From contig DASXUL010000058.1 in assembly GCA_036504855.1 (NCBI GenBank), forward strand, positions 1-64,000: 64,000 bases of DNA. Reading direction: 5' to 3'. The notes below the pieces were generated by a model that worked only from the letters and a program-made list of their open reading frames with translations, was not told the origin of the DNA and searched no databases. Source of the stretch: DASXUL01 sp036504855. Lineage in GTDB: Bacteria > Armatimonadota > DTGP01 > JAKQQT01. Below, one piece after another: positions 26,463 through 35,111 of the stretch (the first letter of the stretch is position 1; every line of letters starts with the position of its first letter). The translations under genes and the position numbers were made by a program.

Positions 26463-27008
26463 ATGCCCAAACCCACCGAACAAAAGCCTGTTGAACGGTC
26501 ATCGGTTGCCGACGCGCCGCCGATGACATTGCGCGCCATGCGGGAAGCGGACCTCGATGCCCTGATGGAGGTGGAGCGCGCGTGCTTCAGTTCTCACTGG
26601 AGCCGCGAGGCCCTGATGAACGAGCTGGGTAACTCATGCGCCTTCTACGTGGTTGGCGTCTGCGCCGGGAAACTGGTGGGTTACGGCGGCGAGTGGATCA
26701 TCATGGATGAGGCGCACATCACCAACATCGCCGTGCACCCTACGCGCCACGGCCAGCGATTTGGCGAGCGCCTGCTGATTGCGCTGTTGCGCGAGGCCCG
26801 CTATCGCGGCGCGCGGCGCGCCACCCTGGAGGTCCGCGTTAGCAACGCCGTTGCCCTGAGGCTCTACCAGAAGTACGGATTTGAGACTGTAGCGATCCGC
26901 CGCAAATACTACCAGGATACCGACGAGGACGCTCTGGTGATGTGGGTGAACGACCTGTTCTCGCCGCGCGTATCGGAACTGCTGAATCAGCGCTTCCGGG
27001 GAGACTGA
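26463..27008 (+). CDS. rimI: GNAT N-acetyltransferase RimI
   Basis: Acetyltransferase of 181 residues, likely acting on ribosomal protein S18 N-terminus. It has MEVERACFSSHWSREAL near residue 35, ITNIAVHPTRHGQRFGERLL (acetyl-CoA pyrophosphate loop, R-H-G-Q-R-F-G) and the C-terminal VRVSNAVALRLYQKYGFE. A non-homologous N-terminal extension of about 20 residues is rich in P, E and K. Its position between tsaC and tsaD is the common arrangement. A GTG at 26448 is an alternative start. Confidence 0.93.
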   Translation: MPKPTEQKPVERSSVADAPPMTLRAMREADLDALMEVERACFSSHWSREALMNELGNSCAFYVVGVCAGKLVGYGGEWIIMDEAHITNIAVHPTRHGQRFGERLLIALLREARYRGARRATLEVRVSNAVALRLYQKYGFETVAIRRKYYQDTDEDALVMWVNDLFSPRVSELLNQRFRGD

Positions 27009-27016
27009 TTTCGAGT

Positions 27017-27274
27017 ATTCAGTCATCAGCTGTCAGTCGTCAGCGGGGAGCCGGCCTCGCCGGCCAGGCCGGCGCACTTCCACGTCACGCTGAGCTAAGC
27101 GAAAGGTGATGTGGGAGGGAGGCTCGGGGTAACGTGGGCGCGAGGCTCAGAGCGGCCCGGGAGGGCGGTGACGCTGACGCAGCGTCCCTTCTTGTTCTGC
27201 TGATGACGCGCGGCAGAAAGCCGCCGGTCCGAGCGTCCGGACTGACGACTGACAACTGATCACTGAGGACTAAT
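27017..27274. repeat. MITE-like element with heptad terminal arrays between rimI and tsaD
   Basis: The left array of four heptads (nnTCAGn type, 27017-27044) and the right inverted array of five heptads (nnCTGAn, 27240-27274, the last degenerate) pair over at least 22 of 24 bases. About 195 GC-rich bases lie between, including a small ACGCTG/CAGCGT hairpin near 27170. The right array ends two bases before the tsaD start codon, where no ribosome-binding site is visible. Confidence 0.75.
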
Positions 27275-27276
27275 AG

Positions 27277-28314
27277 ATGCTGATTCTGGGCATTGAGACA
27301 AGTTGCGACGAAACGTCGGTAGCCGTGGTGCGAGACGGACGGGAGATCCTGTCCAACGTCATCTCCTCGCAGGCCGACTTGCACGCGCTGTACGGCGGCG
27401 TGGTTCCGGAGATCGCCAGCCGCCGCCACGTGGAAACGATCAACCCGGCGCTCCAGGAGGCCCTGAAGGTGGCCGGCGTGGAGTGGGGCGATCTGTCCGC
27501 CGTAGCCGTGACGCACCGTCCAGGGCTCGTGGGAGCCCTGCTGGTAGGCGTGGCGGCCGCCAAATCCGTGGCCTTCGCGCGCGGCATCCCGCTGGTGGGC
27601 GTGCATCACCTGGAAGGGCATCTATTCGCGAACCTGCTGGCCGATCCGTCTCTGGAGATGCCGTTCCTTTGCCTCATCGTATCGGGCGGCCACTCGGATA
27701 TCGTGCTGGCCCACGCCTACGGCCGGTACGACATCCTGGGACGCACGCGCGATGACGCCGCGGGAGAAGCGTTCGACAAGGTGGCCCGGCTGCTGGGCCT
27801 GGAGTATCCGGGCGGCCCGAACGTACAGAGGGCCGCCGAGGGCGGCAACCCGACCGCCTACGCCTTCCCGCGCGCGGACCTGGATGGCAGCCTGGATTTC
27901 AGTTTCAGCGGCCTGAAGACGTCCGTTCTGCGGACGATGCAAAAGGAACCCAGCGCGCCCATCGCGGACGTGGCCGCATCATTCCAGGCCGCCGTTGTGG
28001 ATGTCCTCGTTGCGAAGACGATGCGCGCCGCGGAAATGACCGGCCTGAAGACAGTTGCGATGGGTGGCGGCGTGGCCGCCAATGGCCCATTGCGCGCCGC
28101 TATGAGGGCTGCTGGAGAGGAGCGCGGCCTCCGCGTGCTCTGGCCGCCGCCGATCCTCTGCACAGACAACGCCGCGATGATCGCCGCAGCCGGCTACTTC
28201 CGACTAATGGCCCACGGCCCAGACACGCTTTCGCTCGAGACCGAAGCCACGTGCTCGCTGGCGCAGGTATGCCCCGCCAATGCGATGGCGGGTCTAGCCG
28301 GAGCACCACTTTAG
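27277..28314 (+). CDS. tsaD: tRNA t6A synthesis protein TsaD
   Basis: Catalytic ATPase-fold protein of 345 residues that transfers threonylcarbamoyl to A37 of ANN-decoding tRNAs. Iron/metal motif HHLEGH near residue 111; ASKHA-type phosphate loops GIETSCDETSVAVV at the start and VSGGHSDIV near 135. C-terminal VAANGPLR and LCTDNAAMIAAAG are family-typical. tsaB and tsaE are not in the window. The 3' end overlaps convergent recQ by 21 bases. Confidence 0.97.
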   Translation: MLILGIETSCDETSVAVVRDGREILSNVISSQADLHALYGGVVPEIASRRHVETINPALQEALKVAGVEWGDLSAVAVTHRPGLVGALLVGVAAAKSVAFARGIPLVGVHHLEGHLFANLLADPSLEMPFLCLIVSGGHSDIVLAHAYGRYDILGRTRDDAAGEAFDKVARLLGLEYPGGPNVQRAAEGGNPTAYAFPRADLDGSLDFSFSGLKTSVLRTMQKEPSAPIADVAASFQAAVVDVLVAKTMRAAEMTGLKTVAMGGGVAANGPLRAAMRAAGEERGLRVLWPPPILCTDNAAMIAAAGYFRLMAHGPDTLSLETEATCSLAQVCPANAMAGLAGAPL

Positions 28315-30207
28315 CACGTCGCCGAATCGATACTCATCCAGGCGCCCGAAGACCGGCTCGCGTGTGAGCTTGGCCTTGGATGTGGCGGGGCTTGTGAGGC
28401 CGCACAGATAGCGGGCCGCCTGACGGGGATGGCCCAACGCCTCGGGATGCGCCGCGCGGAGCGCCTGAAAGGCGCCTACGTCCAGGCTGGCGGGCAACGG
28501 CGCGCGGGGCCGTTCCGGCGGCATCACCTGGGCAGCGCGCGTTACGCACCAGGTGCAGTGCCCACACGGGCCATCACGATGTTCGCCGAAGTAACCTACC
28601 AGTGCATTCACCTGGCACCCGTCGTGGGTCACAAGGTCCAGCACCTGCTGGATGCGCCAGATCTCCTGGCGCTCGCGCCGTTGGAACCGGCCTACCAGGT
28701 CGGCCGCAAGCGCATCCTCGTCCTCCGCCTCTCGCAGCCGGGTATAGCGCTGGCGCACGTCCGCCGATCGCAACTCGATCAGGCCGCGTTCGTCCAGCAC
28801 CTCCAGCGCCCGGATGACGCGGCGCCGCTCCGCCCCCAACTCGGCCGCCATTTCGTCGGGGTTGAGGCCATACCAGATGCGGCCCTTCTTTGCGCGGTCG
28901 AAGATCGCCTTCACGAACTCGCCAGGTTCGCCGGGGAATGCGCCGTATACCTCCACCATCGGAACCAGCGGCTTCGCCTCATAGCCGGCGTAGAAGGGCG
29001 TGCCCTGATGGAACACGCCAAGAAGCTCCAGATACGTCAGCGCCGTGCGGAGCACCAACTGCCGGATGTCCAGCCGATCTGAAAGTTGAAAGAGTGATAG
29101 GTCGAAGGCGGGGCCGCGGCTAAGCAGTTCGCGCACCAACGCGCGGAGGGACTCTTCCGTGGGCGTATCGCCATAGGCAAAGTTCTCCAGAGTGGAAACG
29201 TCGTCCGCCGAGGCCAGCATCTCAACAGTGGAAGGCAGGCCGTCCCGGCCGGCGCGGCCGATCTCCTGGCTGAATGACTCCAACCCCTTCGGGAGGTTGT
29301 AGTGGTAGACGTAACGCACGTCCGCTTTGTCGATTCCCATTCCGAAGGCGATGGTGGCCACCACGATGCCGTCCGACGATGCCATCCACCAGTTCTGCGT
29401 TTCCGTGCGCGCCTCGGTCACCATGCCGGCGTGGTAGGCGCGAGCCGGCAGCCCGGCGGCGGCCAGATAGGCGGCGAGGCGCTCGGCGGTGCGTTGAAGC
29501 GTTACATAGACGATTGCCGAGCCCGGTTTGCGCGACTGTAGACGGCGGACCAGCAGGCGACTGCGCTCGTCAGCGGCGACCGGGGTCGTCGCCATGTTCA
29601 GGTTGGGCCGGTAGAAGCCCGTCACCACGGCGCACTCCTCCGGAATGCAAAACCCGGCGCAGATATCTTTCACCACGGAAGGCGTTGCCGTTGCGGTGAG
29701 CGCCAGCACGCGCTCCGCGCCAAGAGACCGGGCCGTTTCGGCCAGCTTCAGGTAGTCGGGCCGAAAGTTGTGCCCCCACTCGGAGATGCAGTGGGCCTCA
29801 TCCACGGCGAAGAGCGAAATGTGGGCGCGCGTGAGATCGTTCACGAAACGCTCATTGTTGAACCGTTCCGGCGCCACGTAGAGGAGCTTCAGGGATCCAT
29901 CGCGGATCTCATCGCGAAGATCGCCGGCCTCGCGCGCCGTCAGGGACGAATCCCAGCGGGCCGCCGCCACCCCGCGGGACTGTAGGAACTCCACCTGGTC
30001 CTTCATCAAAGCAATCAGGGGGGAGACAACCACCGTGAGGCCGTCCAGGGTCAGCGCGGGAAGCTGATAGCATAGGGATTTGCCGCCGCCGGTGGGGAAC
30101 ACAGCCAGCGCGGCCTTCTGATCCATCAGCGCGGCGATGACGCGCTCCTGCCCGGGGCGAAAGGCAGAGAAGCCGAACTGGGCGTTCAGAAGGCCGGCCA
30201 GGTCCAT
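28294..30207 (-). CDS. recQ: ATP-dependent DNA helicase RecQ
   Basis: Superfamily 2 helicase of 637 residues. Walker A PTGGGKS at residues 38-44, the DEAH-type box VDEAHCISEWGHNFRPDY near 135, LALTATATP motif III, and QEIGRAGRDG motif VI. The zinc module reads C-x16-C-x2-C-x2-C (HDGCQ, CGHCTWC). A winged-helix region follows, but no HRDC domain is visible; the C-terminus ends after about 90 residues of unknown fold. Role in recombination and fork repair. Its first 74 bases and upstream region recur at 31.33-31.47 kb. Confidence 0.95.
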   Translation of the reverse strand: MDLAGLLNAQFGFSAFRPGQERVIAALMDQKAALAVFPTGGGKSLCYQLPALTLDGLTVVVSPLIALMKDQVEFLQSRGVAAARWDSSLTAREAGDLRDEIRDGSLKLLYVAPERFNNERFVNDLTRAHISLFAVDEAHCISEWGHNFRPDYLKLAETARSLGAERVLALTATATPSVVKDICAGFCIPEECAVVTGFYRPNLNMATTPVAADERSRLLVRRLQSRKPGSAIVYVTLQRTAERLAAYLAAAGLPARAYHAGMVTEARTETQNWWMASSDGIVVATIAFGMGIDKADVRYVYHYNLPKGLESFSQEIGRAGRDGLPSTVEMLASADDVSTLENFAYGDTPTEESLRALVRELLSRGPAFDLSLFQLSDRLDIRQLVLRTALTYLELLGVFHQGTPFYAGYEAKPLVPMVEVYGAFPGEPGEFVKAIFDRAKKGRIWYGLNPDEMAAELGAERRRVIRALEVLDERGLIELRSADVRQRYTRLREAEDEDALAADLVGRFQRRERQEIWRIQQVLDLVTHDGCQVNALVGYFGEHRDGPCGHCTWCVTRAAQVMPPERPRAPLPASLDVGAFQALRAAHPEALGHPRQAARYLCGLTSPATSKAKLTREPVFGRLDEYRFGDVLKWCSG

Positions 30208-30272
30208 AGGGTCTCCCTTGGGCTTCTCCCGCCATTGAGAACGAGGGAAGCGATGGCGATTGGCGGAGTAGT
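30134..30272 (-). repeat. recQ 5' end, copy A of a direct duplication
   Basis: Contains the recQ start and about 65 bases upstream. The stretch 30134-30207 matches 31331-31404 with 9 mismatches in 74 by hand count, and resemblance continues through the upstream region. The two copies flank the orphan gene 30272-31162. Confidence 0.8.
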
Positions 30273-31162
30273 CACTCCCCGTACCTCTTCAACTCGTGGC
30301 CGGCTTCGAGCAGACCCGCGAAGGCTCTCTGCATACCTTGCGGCGGAGTGCAGTCCCAGTCCCAATCGAGCCATTCGTCGTGCGTACACGGAAAACGCAC
30401 AACAGGCAGCTTGAGTTCGTCGGCAAGCCTATGTACGACAGCCTTTGGGTCTTCCACCGTGGCAGCAATGACGGCGTGTTCCCGACGTTCGGCGCCAAAG
30501 GGACACACCCAGTAAGAGCAGTTAAGGGGTGCAGCAGTATCGGAGGTAAGGGCATCCCACCGTGCTGGGCGATGAGTGGTGCGAACAGCTTCCAGCCATT
30601 CGAGATACGATTGCTCCGGCTCTAGCTCCTGTGGAAATATGGCAATCCTGACTCCCTCATAGTGTCCATAGCCTTGGGCGCCGGGAAAAACCATGTCTGT
30701 TAATCTATGAGGCCGGACGATGACATCCACGTGCCCCGGAGGTCCGGCGAGGAGATCCGGGAGTATGTCCTGAGGCAGCAAGCTTCTGTCTACCAACTGC
30801 GCCATTTCCGAAGACACAGGAGTTCGCTTGCCGCCCCCGCCCATCAAGCTCCCTTCGAATGCACCCATCAACCAGAGTGCCTGTTCATTCGGTTTGAATT
30901 CCAGGATTCGCAGCAGCGCTGCCACAGCCTCAGCCATGTCCCAGAAACTCGCAGACCAACTACGTTCCCGCAGTGACGAAGATCTGATTATCCCGGAGTC
31001 ACCTACGGGTTGCTCGCAGTGGACTACCGATACTAGAGCAGCGTCCATCACACTGGCGGGTCCATCCGGAAGGCGTTGGGAAGGGAGGGCAACAGCCTTA
31101 GTGCCTGGATAGACGTTATCGAACCAGGCGAGGGCAGTAAGGCTTGCTGGTCTATCGATCAT
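30272..31162 (-). CDS. Orphan protein of unknown function (inserted gene)
   Basis: Protein of 296 residues that I do not recognise. It is rich in W, contains ALTALAWFDNVYPG near the start, a glycine-rich MGGGGKRT, and an ending CTHDEWLDWDWDCTPP with many acidic and aromatic residues. No signal peptide, transmembrane segment or nucleotide motif is visible. It lies between two copies of the recQ 5' region, so it probably arrived by a duplication or insertion event. The sequence is open and compositionally mild, so it could be functional. Possible toxin-immunity-type or Imm-like protein, but that is only a guess. Confidence 0.55.
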   Translation of the reverse strand: MIDRPASLTALAWFDNVYPGTKAVALPSQRLPDGPASVMDAALVSVVHCEQPVGDSGIIRSSSLRERSWSASFWDMAEAVAALLRILEFKPNEQALWLMGAFEGSLMGGGGKRTPVSSEMAQLVDRSLLPQDILPDLLAGPPGHVDVIVRPHRLTDMVFPGAQGYGHYEGVRIAIFPQELEPEQSYLEWLEAVRTTHRPARWDALTSDTAAPLNCSYWVCPFGAERREHAVIAATVEDPKAVVHRLADELKLPVVRFPCTHDEWLDWDWDCTPPQGMQRAFAGLLEAGHELKRYGE

Positions 31163-31330
31163 GATCTGAACCTCGCAGCGAGACTTTGCCCGATACCCTC
31201 CAAGGCGAGTTTCGCGTACATCGCACCAGCAAATCCTTCTGGCTAAGAGTCAATGTGCGGCGCCCCGTGACCACTTACAGCTAGGAAATCCATGACGATC
31301 TGTTGCCCCCGGTGTTTTCCCCATCGAGAT
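31163..31330. other. Non-coding spacer upstream of the orphan gene
   Basis: No gene, hairpin or repeat supported. It must hold the promoter of the orphan gene if that gene is expressed. Beyond it lies the recQ fragment. Confidence 0.4.
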
Positions 31331-31404
31331 GCGATGACGCGCTCCTGCCCGGGGCGTAAGGTAGCGAATCCGAACTGGGCGTACTGAGGGCCGGCAAGGT
31401 CCAC
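31331..31404 (-). pseudogene. Truncated duplicate of the recQ N-terminus
   Basis: Reading minus strand from a GTG at 31404 gives about 25 residues similar to the RecQ start: DLAG then AQFGF and RPGQERVIA. After that the similarity stops. The upstream part (31405-31470) also resembles the recQ 5' flank. It is a broken copy without function as a helicase. It suggests that recQ originally lay directly downstream of the M20 peptidase gene. Confidence 0.75.
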
Positions 31405-31472
31405 AGGAACTTCCTTGGGCTTCCCCGGCCACAGTGACGATGGGGTAAGCTTTGGCCATTAGCGTGATGCCG

Positions 31473-32585
31473 TTACGCCGCGCGACGGATGGTTTCGGCC
31501 AGCGTGCGCGCGCCGGCAGCCATGTCGGCCGTGGCGATACTCTCGGCGGTGGTATGGATATCCTTGTAGCCGCAGCCGATGACCACGCAACGCATACCCT
31601 GCTTGGCGAAGTTGTTGGCGTCCATGCCTCCGCCCGTGCGTTGGAGCGTGGGTTCCATGCCGAGCGAGCGCATAGCCTCGGAGACGATGCGCACTTCCCG
31701 GCCGTCTGGATTGGCCGAGAAGGCGTCGAAAACACGTTCAATGTTGATGTCGACGAGGGCGCCGGCCTCTTTGGCGGCCGTCTCAACGGCGGCGACCATT
31801 GCCTTCACCTGCGCGTCCAGCTTCGCGTTGTCGCGGCTGCGCGCTTCGGCGTCGAACCGGCACTCCGGGGCGACGATGTTGGTGGCCTGCCCGCCCTGAA
31901 TCGTGCCCACGTTCGCCGTGGTCTCGAAGTCGAGACGGCCGAGGGGCATGGCGGATATGGCGCGCGCGGCGACGCCAATAGCGGAGATGCCTTCCTCCGG
32001 CCGCGCTCCCGCATGGGCGGCCCTGCCGTGGATGGCGAACTCGAGTTTGTCCTGCGAGGGCGACTCCGTGATGACGGCATTCAGCGGTTGTCCGCTGTCC
32101 ACCACCCAGCCGGATCGGGCGCGGATACGAGAGGCATCGAAATGCCGGGAACCGAGGAGGCCGATCTCCTCGGCGATGGTGATAACCACTTCGATGGGTG
32201 GAGTGGGGGCGCCTTCTTCATCAAGGGCCTCGATGGCCTCCAGGATGCACGCTACGCCGGCCTTGTCATCGGCCCCGAGGACCGTAGTCCCGTCCGTGCG
32301 GATAACGCCGTCCTCGTGGAGGATGACGATGCCCTCGGTAGGCTGGACCGTGTCGATATGGGCGTTGAGGAAGATGGGCTCGGCCGCCGCTGAGCCGGCG
32401 CGGCGCGCAATGAGGTTGCCGGTGTCGCCGCCGATAGCCGCGCCCGCGTCATCGAACTGCACCGTAAAACCCAGTCGCTGAAAGTGGGCCTCGGCCACTG
32501 CCATCGCGGCTGATTCGCGCCGCGAGGGGCTGTTCACGCGCACGAGGCGCAGGAAGGTCTCCACGAGCCGTTGTTCGTTCACCAA
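31473..32585 (-). CDS. M20 family metallopeptidase (PepT-like)
   Basis: Zinc aminopeptidase or deacylase of 370 residues. Ligand motifs: NAHIDTV near residue 75 (H, D), VLGADDKAGVA near 105 (bridging D), TIAEEIGLLGS near 138 (E-E catalytic/ligand) and IGCGYKDIHTTAESI near 345 (final H). The dimerisation lid domain lies between about 180 and 290 (HGRAAHAGARPEEG). PepT/tripeptidase or YgeY-like activity in the cytoplasm is likely. A modest hairpin at 32593-32624 separates it from the upstream dehydrogenase gene. Confidence 0.92.
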   Translation of the reverse strand: MVNEQRLVETFLRLVRVNSPSRRESAAMAVAEAHFQRLGFTVQFDDAGAAIGGDTGNLIARRAGSAAAEPIFLNAHIDTVQPTEGIVILHEDGVIRTDGTTVLGADDKAGVACILEAIEALDEEGAPTPPIEVVITIAEEIGLLGSRHFDASRIRARSGWVVDSGQPLNAVITESPSQDKLEFAIHGRAAHAGARPEEGISAIGVAARAISAMPLGRLDFETTANVGTIQGGQATNIVAPECRFDAEARSRDNAKLDAQVKAMVAAVETAAKEAGALVDINIERVFDAFSANPDGREVRIVSEAMRSLGMEPTLQRTGGGMDANNFAKQGMRCVVIGCGYKDIHTTAESIATADMAAGARTLAETIRRAA

Positions 32586-32592
32586 GGCACTA

Positions 32593-32624
32593 CCCCCGTC
32601 TCCCTATATGCAGGCGAACGGGGG
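32593..32624 (-). terminator. Hairpin after the Gfo/Idh/MocA gene
   Basis: CCCCCGT (32593-32599) pairs with ACGGGGG (32618-32624), loop of 18. It lies just before the M20 gene start and after the dehydrogenase stop on the minus strand. Terminator role is plausible but weak. Confidence 0.4.
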
Positions 32625-32669
32625 CAAGGCAAGCCTCGCCCCCGCCCGCACCTGAACGTTGTCGATCGC

Positions 32670-33689
32670 CTACTCGGGCAGGGTGCGCTCCAAGGAGCGC
32701 AGTTCATGCTCGCCCGGGCCCAGCGGGAACACGATCTGCCGGCGCTCCACCGCGGAGCGAATGAGGCCGCACATGATCTCCTGGTCCTTGAAGGCATCCT
32801 CGCCGCTGCAAGGATGGACCTTCGTTCCGTCCAGGTAGAGAGCGATGTCTTCGATGTAGGGCTTCTGCTCGTGGTCACTGTCCCACGTGCCTTCGCCGCT
32901 GAAGACGCCGTCCTTCGTGACCGCGCGCCATCCGCCGCCAACGAAACACTCGGCAAAGCCTTCGGTTCCCTGGGCGCCAACGCGCACCTTGCGCCACCAG
33001 TATTCAACTTCCGGCACATCTGGGGCCAGGCTGCCGGTCTCCAGCGTGCCGCGCACGCCGTTGTTGAACTGGATGAAGCCGCCAAGGTAATCCGGTGACG
33101 GATGGTTGTCGGTGAGCTTCTCCCGGCCGTGGGCCATGCCGATGACCCACTCGACGTCGGCGCCGGGGTTGAAGTAGCGCATGTAGTCGGCCAGGTGGGT
33201 GGCCATGTGCATCATCCAGCCCGTGCAGGTGGCGTAGACGTTCTCGATGCGGCCGAGAGCGCCCGCGTCGATCAGCTTGCGCACTTCGACGAATTGCTGG
33301 TTGTACTTGCGCTGGTGGCTCATCACGGACTTGACGCCGGAGGCGTTCAGCAAGTCACGGATCTCAATCGCTTCGGTCATGCTGGTGGCCATCGGCTTCT
33401 CGTAGGCGATCAGCTTCACGCCGGCCTCACAGCCCAGCTTGATGAGGGGCAGACGAACGGTTGGCGGCGTACAGAAGCAGAACACGTCGGGCTTGACGGC
33501 GTTGAGCATCTCGCCCGCGTCCTTGAAGGTAGCGGGGTTGCCGGAAATGGCGGCGGCATCCGCAATGCGGCCCTCGTCCACGTCGGCGATGCCTACCACT
33601 TTGAAGCGCTCGTTCGTGTGGAAGAGATCGGCGTGGACCTTGCCGCGCTTGCCGAGTCCGGCAATGGCGACGGTATATACCTGAGGCAT
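32670..33689 (-). CDS. Gfo/Idh/MocA family oxidoreductase
   Basis: NAD(P)-dependent sugar or cyclitol dehydrogenase of 339 residues. Rossmann start VAIAGLGKRGKVHADLF; conserved YEKPMATSMTEA near residue 95 holds the catalytic EKP lysine. The C-terminal beta-sheet domain carries GFIQFNNGVRGTLETG. Start at 33689 is set by AGGAG; the frame further upstream is non-coding. It is the last member of a group with a DegT aminotransferase, two isomerases and split transketolase genes, which fits amino-sugar chemistry, for example 3-oxidation before transamination. A hairpin precedes its start. Confidence 0.92.
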   Translation of the reverse strand: MPQVYTVAIAGLGKRGKVHADLFHTNERFKVVGIADVDEGRIADAAAISGNPATFKDAGEMLNAVKPDVFCFCTPPTVRLPLIKLGCEAGVKLIAYEKPMATSMTEAIEIRDLLNASGVKSVMSHQRKYNQQFVEVRKLIDAGALGRIENVYATCTGWMMHMATHLADYMRYFNPGADVEWVIGMAHGREKLTDNHPSPDYLGGFIQFNNGVRGTLETGSLAPDVPEVEYWWRKVRVGAQGTEGFAECFVGGGWRAVTKDGVFSGEGTWDSDHEQKPYIEDIALYLDGTKVHPCSGEDAFKDQEIMCGLIRSAVERRQIVFPLGPGEHELRSLERTLPE

Positions 33690-33737
33690 GGTTGTCTCCT
33701 GGGGTGCGTGCTTCGTGCCCGGCTCCACTTGAAGCGA

Positions 33738-33772
33738 GGAATCCCCAAAAGGGGCTGCCTTTTGGGGATTCC
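33738..33772 (-). terminator. Perfect hairpin between the DegT and Gfo/Idh/MocA genes
   Basis: 15-bp perfect arms (33738-33752 and 33758-33772) around a 5-base loop GGCTG, with A/T tracts in the arms. It lies after the DegT stop and before the dehydrogenase start on the minus strand. It may be a terminator, or an attenuator lowering expression of the downstream gene. Confidence 0.8.
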
Positions 33773-33807
33773 ACATCTCCAACGCGGTTACAGGCTCAAA
33801 GCTGAGC

Positions 33808-34929
33808 TTACTGCTTGGCGTCCCACTCCTTCACGGCCGCGGCCACGTAGGAGCAATCGCTTTCAGTGAGCTCGGGGTAGATCGGCAGGCTGAGGCACTG
33901 GGCGGCGTTCTTCTCGGTTTCGGGGAGCACCGGGCACGGGTCGCCCTTGCCGAACGGGAAGCCTTCCTGCTGATGGATGGCGACCGGATAGTTGGTCAGG
34001 GCGATGATGCCCTTCTCGTCCTTCAGGAAGGCCTGCAGCTCGTCGCGCTTCGGGGTTTCGACCACGAACAGGTGGTAGACGTGGCGATAGCCTGGCACGC
34101 CGTAGGGCAGGGTAACTGTCTTTACGCCGGCGAGTTCTTCATGGTACTGCTTGGAACGTGCGATGCGCGCATCGTTGAATTCGTCGATGTGCTTGATCTT
34201 CACGCTGAGGATGGCGGCGTGGATCTCGTCCAGGCGGCTGTTCCAGCCAACGCTATGGAAGGAACGCTTGCTGGAGCCATGGTTGCGCAGCTTGGAGACG
34301 ACTTCAACCATCTTCTCGCTGTTGGTCATCAGGCCGCCGGAATCGCCGAAGGTGCCGAGGTTCTTCGCGGTGATGAAGGACGTAGCGACGGCGTCGGAGT
34401 ACTGGCCGATCTTCCAGGTGTCGCCGGCGGCGCCCATGGCCTGGGCGCAGTCTTCAACGAGGAAGAGGTTGTGCTTCTTGGCGATGGCGGCGATGGCGGG
34501 CATCTCGGCGGGCTGGCCGTAGAGATGCACGGGGACGATCATCTTCGTGCGGGGGGTGATCTTCTCTTCGATCTTGGAGACGTCGATGTTGCGGGTCTTC
34601 GGGTGGCAGTCCACGAAAACGGGCGTGGCGCCGACCAGCCAGATGGCTTCGGCCGTGGCGAAGAAGGTATTGGAAGTGGTGATGACCTCGTCGCCGGGGC
34701 CGATGCCGAGGGCCAGGAACGCCAGCCAGAGGGCGTCGGTTCCGGAGTTCAGACCGAGAGCGTACTTGTGGCCGGTCTTCTCAGCCAATGTCTTCTCGAA
34801 GGCCTTGCCAACCGGACCCAGCGTATAGGTTCCGCTGTTCAGCACGCTTTCGATGGCGCTGTCGATCTCGCTCTTAAAGTTGTGATACTGCTTAACGTGG
34901 CCGTAAAACGGCACTTTGACGTCCGCCAT
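33808..34929 (-). CDS. DegT/DnrJ/EryC1/StrS family PLP aminotransferase
   Basis: Sugar aminotransferase of 373 residues. The N-terminal VPFYGHVKQYHNFKSEI and SGTYTLGPVGKAFEKTLA are family-typical. The PLP lysine lies in SFITAKNLGTFGDSG near residue 190, and the ring-stacking and phosphate positions are conserved (NSGTDALWLAF; VEDCAQAMGA). It transfers amino groups to keto-sugars. I chose the start at 34929 because AGGAGGAG precedes it; an upstream in-frame extension is non-coding. The TGTTATATAATA element lies about 85 bases before the start. Confidence 0.94.
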   Translation of the reverse strand: MADVKVPFYGHVKQYHNFKSEIDSAIESVLNSGTYTLGPVGKAFEKTLAEKTGHKYALGLNSGTDALWLAFLALGIGPGDEVITTSNTFFATAEAIWLVGATPVFVDCHPKTRNIDVSKIEEKITPRTKMIVPVHLYGQPAEMPAIAAIAKKHNLFLVEDCAQAMGAAGDTWKIGQYSDAVATSFITAKNLGTFGDSGGLMTNSEKMVEVVSKLRNHGSSKRSFHSVGWNSRLDEIHAAILSVKIKHIDEFNDARIARSKQYHEELAGVKTVTLPYGVPGYRHVYHLFVVETPKRDELQAFLKDEKGIIALTNYPVAIHQQEGFPFGKGDPCPVLPETEKNAAQCLSLPIYPELTESDCSYVAAAVKEWDAKQ

Positions 34930-35011
34930 GTGTTTCTCCTCCTGATGGGAATCTCTCGCCCGACCGAGCCCGCACGCCTCCCCGCGCGCGGTCGCCGGGC
35001 ACAATATGGAG

Positions 35012-35023
35012 TATTATATAACA
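35012..35023 (-). promoter_or_regulatory. TGTTATATAATA element upstream of the DegT gene
   Basis: On the minus strand the site reads TGTTATATAATA and includes TATAAT, so it may overlap the -10 box. A TGCATC lies 12 bases upstream. Almost the same arrangement (TGCATC, spacer, TGTTATATAACA) lies before the sugar isomerase gene at 37.19 kb. No convincing -35 hexamer is visible, so a regulator may be needed. Confidence 0.55.
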
Positions 35024-35111
35024 ATGACCGGCGCGGATGCATGCAAATCGGCATGCCCATCCGCGTCAAACTTGATGGATTGCCTCACGCCGGCCAAGGC
35101 AATGGTCTGGG

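Noticed and set aside
35041..35060. Doubled GCATGC boxes as a separate operator
   Set aside because: The hexamer is self-complementary and may occur by chance; only the TGTTATATAAYA element is shared between promoters.
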